DNA of 64,000 nt from Mycobacterium sp. E787 (GTDB lineage Bacteria; Actinomycetota; Actinomycetes; Mycobacteriales; Mycobacteriaceae), in contig NZ_LZKL01000037.1 in the NCBI RefSeq assembly GCF_001668725.1, forward strand, positions 1 through 64,000. Direction: 5' to 3'. Numbering within the stretch: the stretch's first letter is position 1; each line of letters begins with the position of its first letter. A program made the position numbers and the translations under genes. Shown here one piece after another: positions 10,354 through 19,863 of the stretch. A model generated the notes under the pieces. That model was not told where the DNA came from and searched no databases. It saw only the letters and a program-made list of their open reading frames with translations.

Positions 10354-11556
10354 ATGGCAGACGGCGGACCGGGACGCACATCCGTTCGGCTGGCAGCGGC
10401 GCTGCTGGCCAGTTTGATCGTGGCCTTTGCCGCCGTCACCTACCTCTCCTACACCGCGGCGTTCGCCTCGACCGACACCGTCACCGTCTCGGCGCCGCGG
10501 GCGGGCCTGGTGATGGACAAGGGCGCCAAGGTCAAGTACCGGGGCATCCAGATCGGCAAGGTCACCGCCATCGACTACTCCGGTGACCAGGCGCGGCTGA
10601 CGCTGGCCATCAGCAGCGACCAGATGCACTTCGTCCCCTCCAACGCGACGGTGCACATCGCGGGCAACACCATCTTCGGCGCCAAGTCGGTGGAATTCCT
10701 TCCGCCCCAAGCGCCTTCGCCGACGTCGTTGCGCCCGGACGCCCATGTGGAGGCCTCCGCCGTGCAGCTGGAGGTCAACACCCTGTTCCAGTCGCTCATC
10801 GACCTGCTGCACAAGGTCGACCCGGTGGAGCTGAACGGGACGCTGAGCGCCCTGTCGGAGGGGCTGCGCGGCCACGGCGACGACTTCGGCTCGCTGCTGT
10901 CGGGGCTGAACACGCTGGCGCGCCAGGCTAACCCGAAGCTGCCGGCCCTGCAGGAGGACTTCCGCAGGGCCGGGATCGTCACCAACACCTACGCCGATGC
11001 GGCCCCCGACCTGAACACCGTCTTCGACAACCTGCCGACGATCAACCGGACGGTGGTCGACCAACAGAAGAATCTCAACGACACGCTGCTGGCGACGATC
11101 GGCCTGGCCAACAACGCCTACGACACGTTGGAACCCGCCGAGCAGAACTTCATCGACGCCATCAACAGGCTGCGTGCCCCGATCAAGGTGGCCCACGACT
11201 ACTCGCCGGAATTCGGCTGCTTTTTCGCCGGTGTCGAACGCGGCATCAAGGAATTCGCCCCGCTGCTCGGGGTCCGCAAGGCCGGCCTGTTCACGTCCTC
11301 GAGCTTCGTGTTGGGCGCGCCCTCGTACACGTACCCGGAGTCGCTGCCGATCGTCAACGCATCCGGGGGTCCGAACTGCCGCGGGCTGCCCGACATTCCG
11401 ACGAAGCAGACCGGCGGGTCGTTCTACCGGTCGCCCTTCCTGGTGACCGACAACGCCAACATCCCGTACGAGCCGTTCACCGAGCTGCAGTTCGACGCGC
11501 CCTCCACACTGCAGTTCCTGTTCCACGGCGCCTTCGCGGAACGGGACGACTTCTGA
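10354..11556 (+). CDS. mce4A: Mce family protein Mce4A
   Basis: A 400-residue substrate-binding Mce subunit. One N-terminal membrane anchor (residues about 12-35) is followed by the MCE/MlaD domain beginning near TVTVSAPRAGLVMDKGAKVKYRGIQIGKV, then a long helical region that would build the periplasmic tunnel and an export-side tail. Mce4A-F are known to form the cholesterol-uptake complex with YrbE4A/B. The TGATG junction at 11554-11558 couples it to mce4B. Confidence 0.95.
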   Translation: MADGGPGRTSVRLAAALLASLIVAFAAVTYLSYTAAFASTDTVTVSAPRAGLVMDKGAKVKYRGIQIGKVTAIDYSGDQARLTLAISSDQMHFVPSNATVHIAGNTIFGAKSVEFLPPQAPSPTSLRPDAHVEASAVQLEVNTLFQSLIDLLHKVDPVELNGTLSALSEGLRGHGDDFGSLLSGLNTLARQANPKLPALQEDFRRAGIVTNTYADAAPDLNTVFDNLPTINRTVVDQQKNLNDTLLATIGLANNAYDTLEPAEQNFIDAINRLRAPIKVAHDYSPEFGCFFAGVERGIKEFAPLLGVRKAGLFTSSSFVLGAPSYTYPESLPIVNASGGPNCRGLPDIPTKQTGGSFYRSPFLVTDNANIPYEPFTELQFDAPSTLQFLFHGAFAERDDF

Positions 11557-12608
11557 TGGCGGCCGCGGGGATGCCGTCGCACCGGTCGATGCTGATCAAG
11601 GTAGGCATCTTCGCGGCGGCCATGGTGCTGGTGAGCGCGTCGCTGGTGATCGTCTTCGGCGACTTCCGGTTCGGGCCCGAAAGCACCTACCACGCAACGT
11701 TTACCGATGTGTCGAAGCTGAAGCCCGGCCAGAAGGTTCGCATCGCCGGCGTGCCGGTCGGCGCGGTGTCGGGCGTGAAGCTCAACCCCGACAACACGAT
11801 CGACGTGAAGTTCGGGGTGGACAGCCGCTACACGCTGTATTCGTCGACGCGCGCGGTGATCCGGTACGAAAACCTGGTCGGCGACCGTTATCTGGAGATC
11901 ACGTCGGGCCCCGGGGAGCTGCGTAAGCTGCCGGCCGGTTCCACGATCAACTCCGAACACACCCAGCCCGCACTGGATCTCGACGCGCTGCTGGGCGGGC
12001 TGCGGCCGCTGGTCAAGGGCCTGGACGCCGACAAGGTCAACACCATCAGCAGCGCGGTCATCCAATTGTTGCAGGGCCAGGGCGGGGCGTTGTCCGACGT
12101 GCTGGCCGACACGAGCGCGTTCTCGTCGGCGCTGGGCCAACGCGACCAGCTCATCGGCGACGCGATCACCAACCTCAACACCGTGCTGGGGACCGTGGAC
12201 CAGAAGAGCGCGCAGTTCTCGGCCAGCGTCGACCAGCTGCAGCAACTGATCACCGGGCTGGCCAAGAACAAGGACACGATCGCCGGGGCCATTCCGCCGC
12301 TGGCTTCGACGACCACGGACCTGACTGAGCTGCTGAAGAATTCGCGCCGGCCGCTGCAGGGCATCCTGGAGAACACCCGGCCGCTGGCCACCGAGATCGA
12401 CAACCGCAAGGCCGAGGTGGACAACGACGTCGAGCAACTCGGCGAGGACTACCTGCGGCTGGCCGCGCTCGGCGCCTACGGGTCGTTCTTCAACATCTAT
12501 TTCTGCTCGGTGACCATCAAGATCAACGGCCCGGCCGGCAGCGACATCCTGCTGCCCCTCGGTGGCCAGGTCGATCCCAGCAAGGGGAGGTGCGCTTTTG
12601 TCAAGTAA
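11556..12608 (+). CDS. mce4B: Mce family protein Mce4B
   Basis: A 350-residue Mce subunit with an N-terminal transmembrane anchor (LIKVGIFAAAMVLVSASLVIVF), an MCE domain with the KLKPGQKVRIAGVPVG segment, and a helical C-terminal half. It ends with a conserved-looking cysteine pair region (YFCSVTIK and RCAFVK). Start overlaps the mce4A stop by one base, and the mce4C start lies inside its last four codons. Confidence 0.95.
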   Translation: MAAAGMPSHRSMLIKVGIFAAAMVLVSASLVIVFGDFRFGPESTYHATFTDVSKLKPGQKVRIAGVPVGAVSGVKLNPDNTIDVKFGVDSRYTLYSSTRAVIRYENLVGDRYLEITSGPGELRKLPAGSTINSEHTQPALDLDALLGGLRPLVKGLDADKVNTISSAVIQLLQGQGGALSDVLADTSAFSSALGQRDQLIGDAITNLNTVLGTVDQKSAQFSASVDQLQQLITGLAKNKDTIAGAIPPLASTTTDLTELLKNSRRPLQGILENTRPLATEIDNRKAEVDNDVEQLGEDYLRLAALGAYGSFFNIYFCSVTIKINGPAGSDILLPLGGQVDPSKGRCAFVK

Positions 12609-13662
12609 CGCAAGGCGCGAACGTGACCCGTTGCGCACCGGCGTCTTCGGTGTTGTGCTGGTGGTCTGCGTCGTGCTCATCGCATTCGGGTACGCGGGCC
12701 TGCCGTTCTGGCCGCAGGGCAAGATCTACGACGCCTACTTCGCCGACGCCGGCGGCATCAACCCCGGCAACTCCGTCTACGTGTCGGGCTTCAAGGTCGG
12801 CAAGGTGTCGTCCGTCGGCCTGGCCGGCGACAGCGCCAAGGTGACCTTCAGCGTCGATCGGCACATCGTCGTCGGCGACCAGTCGCTCGCCGCGATCCGC
12901 ACGGACACCATCCTCGGCGAGCGTTCCATCGCGGTGACCCCGGCGGGCACCGGCAGGTCGACCACCATTCCGCTGAGCCGCACGACCACGCCGTACACGC
13001 TGGCCGGCGCGCTGGAGGACCTGGGCAACAACGCCAACAACCTGAACAAGCCCCAGTTCGAACAGGCCCTCAACGTGCTCACCGACACGCTGCACGACGC
13101 CACCCCCGAATTGCGCGGCGCGCTGGACGGGGTGACGTCGCTGTCCCGCACGCTCAACCGCCGCGACGAGGCGCTGCAAAGCCTGCTGGCGCATGCGAAG
13201 TCGGTGACGGCGGTGCTGTCGCAGCGCGCCAACCAGGTCAACAAGCTGGTCGACGACGGCAACGAGTTGTTCGCCGCGCTGGACGAGCGGCGGGCCGCGA
13301 TCGGCGAGTTGATCTCCGGCATCGGCGGCCTCTCGCAGCAGATTTCCGGCTTCGTCGCCGACAACCGCAAGGAGTTCGGCCCGGCGCTGAGCAAGCTGAA
13401 CAAGGTGCTGGCCAACCTCAACGAGCGCCGCGACTACATCACCGAGGCGCTCAAGCGGCTGCCGACCTACGCCACCGAGTTGGGTGAGGTGGTCGGTTCC
13501 GGGCCCGGGTTCAACGTGAACGTGTTCAGCGTGTTGCCGGCGCCGATGGTGGCGATGGTGTTCGACTTCATCTACCAGCCGGGCAAGCTGCCGGCCAGCC
13601 TCGCCGACTACCTGCGCGGGCTGATTCAGGAACGCTGGATCATCAGGCCGAAGTCGCCATGA
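12598..13662 (+). CDS. mce4C: Mce family protein Mce4C
   Basis: A 354-residue Mce subunit with a short cytoplasmic start (LSSNARRERDPLRTG), a transmembrane anchor and an MCE domain (GGINPGNSVYVSGFKVGKV), followed by long helices. The start is placed at the TTG at 12598, eight bases after a strong AGGGGAGG; the frame also stays open upstream to 12562 inside mce4B, but that extension has no ribosome site. It overlaps mce4B by 11 bases and mce4D by 4 (ATGA). Confidence 0.92.
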   Translation: MSSNARRERDPLRTGVFGVVLVVCVVLIAFGYAGLPFWPQGKIYDAYFADAGGINPGNSVYVSGFKVGKVSSVGLAGDSAKVTFSVDRHIVVGDQSLAAIRTDTILGERSIAVTPAGTGRSTTIPLSRTTTPYTLAGALEDLGNNANNLNKPQFEQALNVLTDTLHDATPELRGALDGVTSLSRTLNRRDEALQSLLAHAKSVTAVLSQRANQVNKLVDDGNELFAALDERRAAIGELISGIGGLSQQISGFVADNRKEFGPALSKLNKVLANLNERRDYITEALKRLPTYATELGEVVGSGPGFNVNVFSVLPAPMVAMVFDFIYQPGKLPASLADYLRGLIQERWIIRPKSP

Positions 13663-15104
13663 CGAATCGGATCGCCCGCAGCAGGGCGCTGCGCTACGGC
13701 ACCATCATCGCACTGGTCGCGATGTTGGTGGGCGGCGTGTATGTGCTGTCGTCGCAAGGCAATAACCGGACCGTCATCGGCTATTTCACCTCGGCCGTCG
13801 GTCTGTATCCCGGCGACCAGGTGCGCATCCTGGGCGTGCCGGTCGGTTCGATCGACACGATCGAGCCGCGGCCCTCCGACGTCAAGATCACCATGTCGGT
13901 GGCCAAGGACGTGAAGATCCCCAAGGATGCGCGGGCCATCATCATCTCGCCGAACCTGGTGTCCGCGAGGTTCATTCAGCTCACCCCGGTGTACACCGGC
14001 GGGGCGCTCCTGCCCGACGGCGGCAGCATCGACCTGAACCGCACCGGGGTGCCGGTGGAATGGGACGAGGTCAAGGAGTCCCTGACCCAGCTGGCCGTTC
14101 AGCTGGGCCCGACGACGGGATCGATGCAGGGGCCACTGGGCAGGGCGATCAACCAGGCCGCCGACACGCTCGACGGCAACGGCGAGTCGTTCCACAACGC
14201 GTTACGCGAACTCTCGCAAGTCGCCGGGCGGCTGGGGGATTCGCGCAACGACATCTTCGGCACCGTGAAGAACCTGCAGGTTCTGGTCGACGCGCTGTCG
14301 GCGAGCAACGAGCAGATCGTGCAGTTCGCCGGCAACGTCGCTTCGGTGTCGCAGGTGCTGGCCGACAGCTCGCGGCATCTGGACAACACCCTGGGCACGC
14401 TCAACCAGGCGCTCTCCGACATCCGGGGGTTCCTGCACGAGAACAACTCGACGATCATCGATACGGTCAACAACCTCAACGACTTCGCCCAGACGTTGAG
14501 CGACCAGAGCGACAACATCGAGCAGGTGTTGCATGTGGCCGGCCCGGGTATCGCGAACTTCTACAACATCTACGACCCGGCGCAGGGCACCCTGAACGGT
14601 CTGTTGTCGATACCCGAATTCGCCAACCCCGTTCAGTTCATCTGCGGTGGCTCCTTCGAGACCGCCGCCGGGCCGAGGGCGCCGGACTACTTCCGGCGCG
14701 CCGAGATCTGTCGTGAGCGGCTGGGCCCGGTGTTGCGCCGGCTCGCGGTGAACTTCCCGCCGGTGATGTTCCACCCGCTCAACACGATCACCGCGTACAA
14801 GGGCCAGATCATCTACGACACCCCGGAGACCCAGGCCAAGGCCGCCACCCCGGAACCCCAGCTGACCTGGATACCCGCTCCGGGTTCGCACCCGGCGCCG
14901 CCGGCCCAGAATCCGTCCGATCTGCAGGCCCTGCTGGTTCCCACCGCCCCGCAGACCGGCAACCCTCCGGGGCCGCCGCCCGCCGGCGCCAACCCCGCGC
15001 CGGCACCGGGCCCCGGACCGGGCAACGCGTTCGGTCCGCTGCCCGGCCCCCCGCCCAGCCAGGCGCCGGGCGGGCCGGCGGCCAACCTGGGCGGTGGCGG
15101 ATGA
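13659..15104 (+). CDS. mce4D: Mce family protein Mce4D
   Basis: A 481-residue Mce subunit. The N-terminal anchor (residues about 12-30) is followed by an MCE domain with GLYPGDQVRILGVPVGSI and a long helical domain. The last ~90 residues are Pro/Gly/Ala-rich and low-complexity, as in other Mce C and D proteins, and may reach the outer envelope. It overlaps its neighbours on both sides by ATGA, so translation is coupled. Confidence 0.95.
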   Translation: MTNRIARSRALRYGTIIALVAMLVGGVYVLSSQGNNRTVIGYFTSAVGLYPGDQVRILGVPVGSIDTIEPRPSDVKITMSVAKDVKIPKDARAIIISPNLVSARFIQLTPVYTGGALLPDGGSIDLNRTGVPVEWDEVKESLTQLAVQLGPTTGSMQGPLGRAINQAADTLDGNGESFHNALRELSQVAGRLGDSRNDIFGTVKNLQVLVDALSASNEQIVQFAGNVASVSQVLADSSRHLDNTLGTLNQALSDIRGFLHENNSTIIDTVNNLNDFAQTLSDQSDNIEQVLHVAGPGIANFYNIYDPAQGTLNGLLSIPEFANPVQFICGGSFETAAGPRAPDYFRRAEICRERLGPVLRRLAVNFPPVMFHPLNTITAYKGQIIYDTPETQAKAATPEPQLTWIPAPGSHPAPPAQNPSDLQALLVPTAPQTGNPPGPPPAGANPAPAPGPGPGNAFGPLPGPPPSQAPGGPAANLGGGG

Positions 15105-16267
15105 AGCGAATCTGGTTGCGCGGCGGCGTGTTAGCTGCCGGCAGTGCGCTGCTGGCCGGCTGTCAGTTCAATGGGCTCAACTCGCTGGCGATGCCCGGCA
15201 CCGCCGGCCACGGCAGCGGCGCGTACTCGATCACCGTCGAGATGCCCGACGTGGCGACGCTGCCGCAGAACTCGCCGGTCATGGTCGATGACGTCACCGT
15301 CGGCAGCGTCTCGGGCATATCGGCCGAGCAGCGGGCCGACGGATCCTTCTACGCCGCTGTGAAACTGGCGCTGAACAAGAACGTCGTGCTGCCGGCCAAC
15401 GCGACGGCGACGGTGGCCCAGACGTCGTTGCTGGGTTCGATGCACATCGACCTGGCGCGTCCCAAGGACAAGCCGGCGACCGGCCGGCTCAAGGACGGCT
15501 CCACGATCACCGAGGCCAACACGGGCCGCTACCCGACCACCGAAGAGGTGTTCTCTGCGTTGGGCGTCGTCGTCAACAAGGGCAATCTCGGTGCGCTGGA
15601 AGACATTACAGACGAGACCTATCAAGCCGTCGCCGGTCGCCAGGACCAGTTCGTCGACCTGATCCCGCGCCTCGCCGAGCTGACGGCGGGGCTCAACCGG
15701 CAGACCAACGACATCATCGACGCGGTCGACGGGCTGAACCGATTCTCCGCGACCCTGGCGCGCGACAAGGACAACCTGGGCCGGGCGCTGGACACGCTGC
15801 CCGAGGCCCTCCGGGTGCTCAACAAGAACCGGGACCACATCGTCGAGGCATTCGGCGCGCTCAAGAAGCTGGCGCAGGTGACCTCCCACATCCTGGCAAA
15901 AACCAAGGTGGACTTCGCCGAAGACCTCAAGGGCCTGTACTCGGTCGTCAAGGCCCTCAGCGACAACCGCAAGAACTTCGTCACCTCGCTGCAGATCCTG
16001 CTGACCTTCCCGTTCCCCAACTTCGGCATCAAACAGTCGGTGCGCGGCGACTACCTCAACGTGTTCACCACCTTCGACCTCACCCTGCGGCGGATCGGAG
16101 AGACGTTCTTCACCACCTCGTATGCGCTTGACCCGAACATGATGCACATGAGCGAGGTCCTCAACCCGCCCGATTTCCTCACCGGTGAATTGGCCAACCT
16201 GTCCGGGCAGGCGGCCGACCCGTTCAAGATTCCGCCCGGCACGGCTCCGGGTGCCGAGGGTCAGTAG
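15101..16267 (+). CDS. lprN: Mce4E lipoprotein LprN
   Basis: A 388-residue Mce subunit that is a lipoprotein: the N-terminal signal ends in the lipobox LLAGC (Cys at about residue 22) instead of an uncleaved anchor. The MCE domain follows (YSITVEMPDVATLPQNSPVMVDDV...). Every mce operon has one such lipoprotein at position E. It overlaps mce4D by 4 bases and ends 9 bases before mce4F. Confidence 0.95.
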   Translation: MKRIWLRGGVLAAGSALLAGCQFNGLNSLAMPGTAGHGSGAYSITVEMPDVATLPQNSPVMVDDVTVGSVSGISAEQRADGSFYAAVKLALNKNVVLPANATATVAQTSLLGSMHIDLARPKDKPATGRLKDGSTITEANTGRYPTTEEVFSALGVVVNKGNLGALEDITDETYQAVAGRQDQFVDLIPRLAELTAGLNRQTNDIIDAVDGLNRFSATLARDKDNLGRALDTLPEALRVLNKNRDHIVEAFGALKKLAQVTSHILAKTKVDFAEDLKGLYSVVKALSDNRKNFVTSLQILLTFPFPNFGIKQSVRGDYLNVFTTFDLTLRRIGETFFTTSYALDPNMMHMSEVLNPPDFLTGELANLSGQAADPFKIPPGTAPGAEGQ

Positions 16268-16276
16268 GGGCGGCGG

Positions 16277-18001
16277 ATGATCGACAAACTCACCAAGATC
16301 CAACTCGGCATCTTCGCGGTGATCACCGCCATCACGCTGAGCGTGATGGCCGTCTTCTACCTGCGTCTGCCCGCCACCTTCGGGATCGGGACGTACGTCG
16401 TCAGCGCCGATTTCGTCGCCGGTGGCGGGCTGTACAACAACGCCAACGTCACCTACCGCGGAGTCGCGGTCGGGCGGGTGGAGTCGGTGGGCCTGAACCC
16501 CAGCGGCGTCACCGCCGAAATGCGGCTGAACAGCGGCACTCCCATTCCGTCGAACGTCACCGCCACCGTGAAGAGCGTCTCGGCGGTGGGTGAGCAGTAC
16601 ATCGACCTCGTGCCGCCGGGCGAGCCGTCATCGACGAAGCTGCACAACGGATCCCGGATCGACCGGCAGAACACCCGGATCGGCCAGGACGTCGCCGACC
16701 TGTTGAAGCGGGCGGAGTCGCTGGTCAACAGCCTCGGCGACACCCGCTTGCGCGAGCTCCTGCACGAGACCTTCATGGCGGCCAACGGGTCGGGTCCCGA
16801 GCTGGCCCGCCTGATCGAGTCGGCCCGACTGTTGGTGGACGAGGCCAACGCCAGCTACCCGCAGGTATCGCAGCTGATCGATCAGGCCGGCCCGTTCCTG
16901 CAGGCCCAGATCCGTGCCGGCGCCGACATCAAGTCGCTGTCCGACGGGTTGGCGCGGTTCACTTCCGAGGTGCGCCGGGCCGACCCGCAGCTGCGCGACA
17001 CGCTGGCCACCGCCCCGGGCGCCACCGATGAGGCCAGCACCGCGTTCTCCGGCATCCGGCCGTCATTCCCGGCGCTGGCCGCCAGCCTGGCCAACCTCGG
17101 GCGCGTCGGGGTCATCTACCACAAGTCGATCGAGCAGCTGTTGGTGGTGTTGCCGGCCCTGTTCGCGGCGATCACCACGGCCGCCGGCGGCGCGCCGCAG
17201 GACGAGGGCGCCAAGCTGGACTTCAAGCTCGACCTCAACGACCCGCCGCCGTGCGCCGTCGGCTTCCTGCCCCCGCCGCTGATGCGCACGCCGGCCGACG
17301 AGACGCTGCGCGAGCTGCCGAAGGACATGTACTGCAAGGCGGCCCAGAACGATCCCAGCACCGTGCGCGGCGCCCGCAACTACCCGTGCCAGGAGTTCCC
17401 CGGCAAACGCGCGCCGACGATCCAGCTCTGCCGCGACCCGAAAGGTTACGTTCCCGTCGGCCGCAACCCCTGGCGCGGCCCACCGGTACCGTACGACACC
17501 CCGGTGACGAACGGGCTGAACGTATTGCCGCCCAACAAGTTCCCGTACATCCCGCCGGATGCCGAACCGGATCCGGGCACCCCCATCGTCGGGCCGCCGC
17601 CCCCCGGCGTGGTGCCCGGGCCCGGCCCGCTGCCCAACCACCAGCCGGCATGGGATCCGCCGCCCCCCAACGACAGCGGTCCGCCGCCGGGTAACCCGTC
17701 GTGGCACCCGCCCGGGGTGCCGCCGGTGCCGCCGATACTCCCGTACCCGAAGTGGCTCCCCCCGCCGGCGCCTCCGGAGGGGATCAATCCCCCGCCGGCC
17801 GGCCCGGGACCGGAGAAGCCGTGGGGGCCGCCGCCCGGACCGCAGCCGCAGGCCAGCGGCCCCGCGTACACGACCTATGACCAGCACACCGGAGCCTTCG
17901 TGGACCCGGCGGGCGGCACTGGTATCTTCGCGCCCGGCACGAGCGGCGCGTCCAGCGCCGAGAACTGGGTGGACCTGATGCGTGATCCGAGGCCTCTTTG
18001 A
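16277..18001 (+). CDS. mce4F: Mce family protein Mce4F
   Basis: A 574-residue Mce subunit with an N-terminal anchor (LGIFAVITAITLSVMAVFYL), an MCE domain (GGGLYNNANVTYRGVAVGRV) and a helical region to about residue 320. The last ~170 residues are very rich in Pro and Gly. That tail is long compared with the folded part and is probably disordered or wall-spanning. Mce4F closes the tip of the six-protein complex in current models. It overlaps mam4A by four bases (TTGA). Confidence 0.95.
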   Translation: MIDKLTKIQLGIFAVITAITLSVMAVFYLRLPATFGIGTYVVSADFVAGGGLYNNANVTYRGVAVGRVESVGLNPSGVTAEMRLNSGTPIPSNVTATVKSVSAVGEQYIDLVPPGEPSSTKLHNGSRIDRQNTRIGQDVADLLKRAESLVNSLGDTRLRELLHETFMAANGSGPELARLIESARLLVDEANASYPQVSQLIDQAGPFLQAQIRAGADIKSLSDGLARFTSEVRRADPQLRDTLATAPGATDEASTAFSGIRPSFPALAASLANLGRVGVIYHKSIEQLLVVLPALFAAITTAAGGAPQDEGAKLDFKLDLNDPPPCAVGFLPPPLMRTPADETLRELPKDMYCKAAQNDPSTVRGARNYPCQEFPGKRAPTIQLCRDPKGYVPVGRNPWRGPPVPYDTPVTNGLNVLPPNKFPYIPPDAEPDPGTPIVGPPPPGVVPGPGPLPNHQPAWDPPPPNDSGPPPGNPSWHPPGVPPVPPILPYPKWLPPPAPPEGINPPPAGPGPEKPWGPPPGPQPQASGPAYTTYDQHTGAFVDPAGGTGIFAPGTSGASSAENWVDLMRDPRPL

Positions 18002-18753
18002 CGGACCCCTTGATGGACCCCTTGATAGACCCCTCAGTGGACTCCGCAGCGACGGCAGGCCAAGCGACGACGCGGCGCGTCCGTCGGCGGGCCTCGCGCG
18101 CCGCGGGCCCCGCCAAGAGCGAGTCCGGTTGCCCCGCCGCGGTTCTCGCTGATGCGCCGACGGCGGAACCCTCGTTGCAGCCCGCCGCCAAGAAGGCGAA
18201 GACCCTCCAGCCGGTCAAGCCGCCGCCACGGCGCCGGCCACGCCGGACCCTGGTGCTCTGCACCTCGTTCGCCGCGGCGCTGCTGGCGGTCGGGGCGCTG
18301 GCCGGCGGCCTGGCCGCGCTGATCATCCAGCAGCGACACGCCGAGGCGCAGCAGGCGCGCGACCAGCGCTTCGTCGACACCGCGACGCAGACCGTGGTCA
18401 ACATGTTCAGCTACAAGCAGGACAACATCGACGAAAGCGTGAACCGGTTCTACAACGGCACCAGCGGCCCACTGCGTGGCATGCTCGGCGCCAACAACAA
18501 CATCGACAACCTCAAGGGCCTGTTCCGCTCCACCAACGCCACCTCGGAAGCCGTGGTCAACGGCGCCGCGCTGGAGGGCATCGACGCGGTCACCGACAAC
18601 GCGTCGGTGCTGGTGTCGGTGCGGGTCACGGTCGCCGACATCGACGGGACCAACAAGCCGTCCATGCCGTATCGCCTGCGGGTCATCGTGCACGAGGACG
18701 AGCAGGGGAAGATGACCGGTTACGACCTGAAGTACCCCGACGGGGGTAACTGA
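17998..18753 (+). CDS. mam4A: Mce-associated membrane protein Mam4A
   Basis: A 251-residue Mce-associated protein, positional match of Rv3493c. A ~75-residue Lys/Arg/Pro-rich cytoplasmic region is followed by one transmembrane helix (TLVLCTSFAAALLAVGALAG) and an extracytoplasmic domain ending YRLRVIVHEDEQGKMTGYDLKYPDGGN. The start is TTG at 17998 overlapping the mce4F stop; an ATG at 18013 is an alternative. The first residues repeat a DPLMDPLIDPSVD pattern. Mam proteins are thought to stabilise the Mce complex. Confidence 0.9.
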   Translation: MTDPLMDPLIDPSVDSAATAGQATTRRVRRRASRAAGPAKSESGCPAAVLADAPTAEPSLQPAAKKAKTLQPVKPPPRRRPRRTLVLCTSFAAALLAVGALAGGLAALIIQQRHAEAQQARDQRFVDTATQTVVNMFSYKQDNIDESVNRFYNGTSGPLRGMLGANNNIDNLKGLFRSTNATSEAVVNGAALEGIDAVTDNASVLVSVRVTVADIDGTNKPSMPYRLRVIVHEDEQGKMTGYDLKYPDGGN

Positions 18754-19253
18754 TGCCGTCACCCCGCGTCCAGAGGTGGCTGATCGCCGTGGCGGGCTCG
18801 GTCCTGGTGGCGGCTATCGTCGGCCTGTCCGCGGCGGGTGGCTGGTTCTATTGGGAAAGGGTGCAGACGCGCGGCGAGGCGGCGGCCCGGGCGGTGCTGC
18901 CGGGGCTGGCCGCCAAGGAGATACCCGAGGTCTTCGCCTACGACTACCAGACCGTCGAACGCAGCCTGTCGGCCGCGTACCCGTTGCTCACCCCGGCCTA
19001 TCGCCAGGAGTTTCAGAAGAGCGTCAACACGCAGATCATCCCCGAGGCGAAGAAGCGTGAGGTGGTCGTCCAGGCCAACGTCGTTGGCGTGGGCGTCATG
19101 TCGGCAAAGCGCGACTCGGCGTCGGTGATGGTGTACATGAATCGCACCGTGACCGACAAGTCACGGCAGCCGCTCTACGACGGCAGCCGGTTGCGGGTCG
19201 ACTTCACCAAGATCGGCAAGCAGTGGCTGATCGCCTACATCACGCCGATCTAG
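18753..19253 (+). CDS. mam4B: Mce-associated membrane protein Mam4B
   Basis: A 166-residue Mce-associated protein with one N-terminal membrane helix (LIAVAGSVLVAAIVGLSAAGGWFYW) and an extracytoplasmic domain related in fold to Mam4A (ends RLRVDFTKIGKQWLIAYITPI). It corresponds to Rv3492c and is the last gene of the operon. Start overlaps the mam4A stop as TGATG. Its stop is one base from the stop of the convergent Rv3491-like gene. Confidence 0.9.
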   Translation: MPSPRVQRWLIAVAGSVLVAAIVGLSAAGGWFYWERVQTRGEAAARAVLPGLAAKEIPEVFAYDYQTVERSLSAAYPLLTPAYRQEFQKSVNTQIIPEAKKREVVVQANVVGVGVMSAKRDSASVMVYMNRTVTDKSRQPLYDGSRLRVDFTKIGKQWLIAYITPI

Positions 19254-19254
19254 C

Positions 19255-19833
19255 TCAGAAGCACATCGCAATGTTGTTGCAGCGCAACGGATAGCGCTCG
19301 ACAGGGCTGGGCGGCGGCCCGGCCAGCGTCAGCGAAAACGGTTGCTTCTTCATGTCGGACTGCAGCCCGCAGACCGGACCGTGCAGGATCGTGTGGGTGC
19401 CGGTCATGGTCTCGTCGCTGAACGCGTAGGTTTCGGTGGTCGGCGCGGTGCCGCCGCCCGGGCATGACACGCCATCGGACTTGTCCACCTTGAAGGTCCA
19501 CAGCATGCTGGACATGCGGGCCCTGCCGCTGAAGTTCTGCAACTTGTCCGCGGCGCTGATCCGTTCGGGCGTCGAGCTCACGATGTTCAGGGCGCAGTTC
19601 ATCGCGAAGACGATCGGGTCCGAATAGTCGTTCATGTTCCGGGTTCCGGACGGCTGATCGCACAGCGCGGAAATCGTCCAGGAAACCCCCGATACGCCGG
19701 CCTCGTTGAAGGTGTAGGTGCCGTCCGCCGGTGGTCCGATGGCGCTCGCCGGGTCGCCGGACACCAACGCGACCCCCAGTGCTATGGCCGAGCAGATGCC
19801 GGCGCCGGCCGCCAGCCCGCGGCGGAGTTTCAT
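19255..19833 (-). CDS. secreted protein, Rv3491-like
   Basis: A 192-residue exported protein: a Lys/Arg start (MKLRRGLAAGAG), a hydrophobic signal core and an ASA-type cleavage site near residue 34. The mature part has six cysteines, suggesting disulphides, and no domain I can name. The ATG at 19833 follows GGGAGGGGCACT; an upstream in-frame ATG at 19857 would add eight residues before the signal peptide and is less likely. It lies between mam4B and otsA exactly as Rv3491 does in M. tuberculosis. Confidence 0.85.
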   Translation of the reverse strand: MKLRRGLAAGAGICSAIALGVALVSGDPASAIGPPADGTYTFNEAGVSGVSWTISALCDQPSGTRNMNDYSDPIVFAMNCALNIVSSTPERISAADKLQNFSGRARMSSMLWTFKVDKSDGVSCPGGGTAPTTETYAFSDETMTGTHTILHGPVCGLQSDMKKQPFSLTLAGPPPSPVERYPLRCNNIAMCF

Positions 19834-19863
19834 AGTGCCCCTCCCTTCACGCTGCATCGAGTA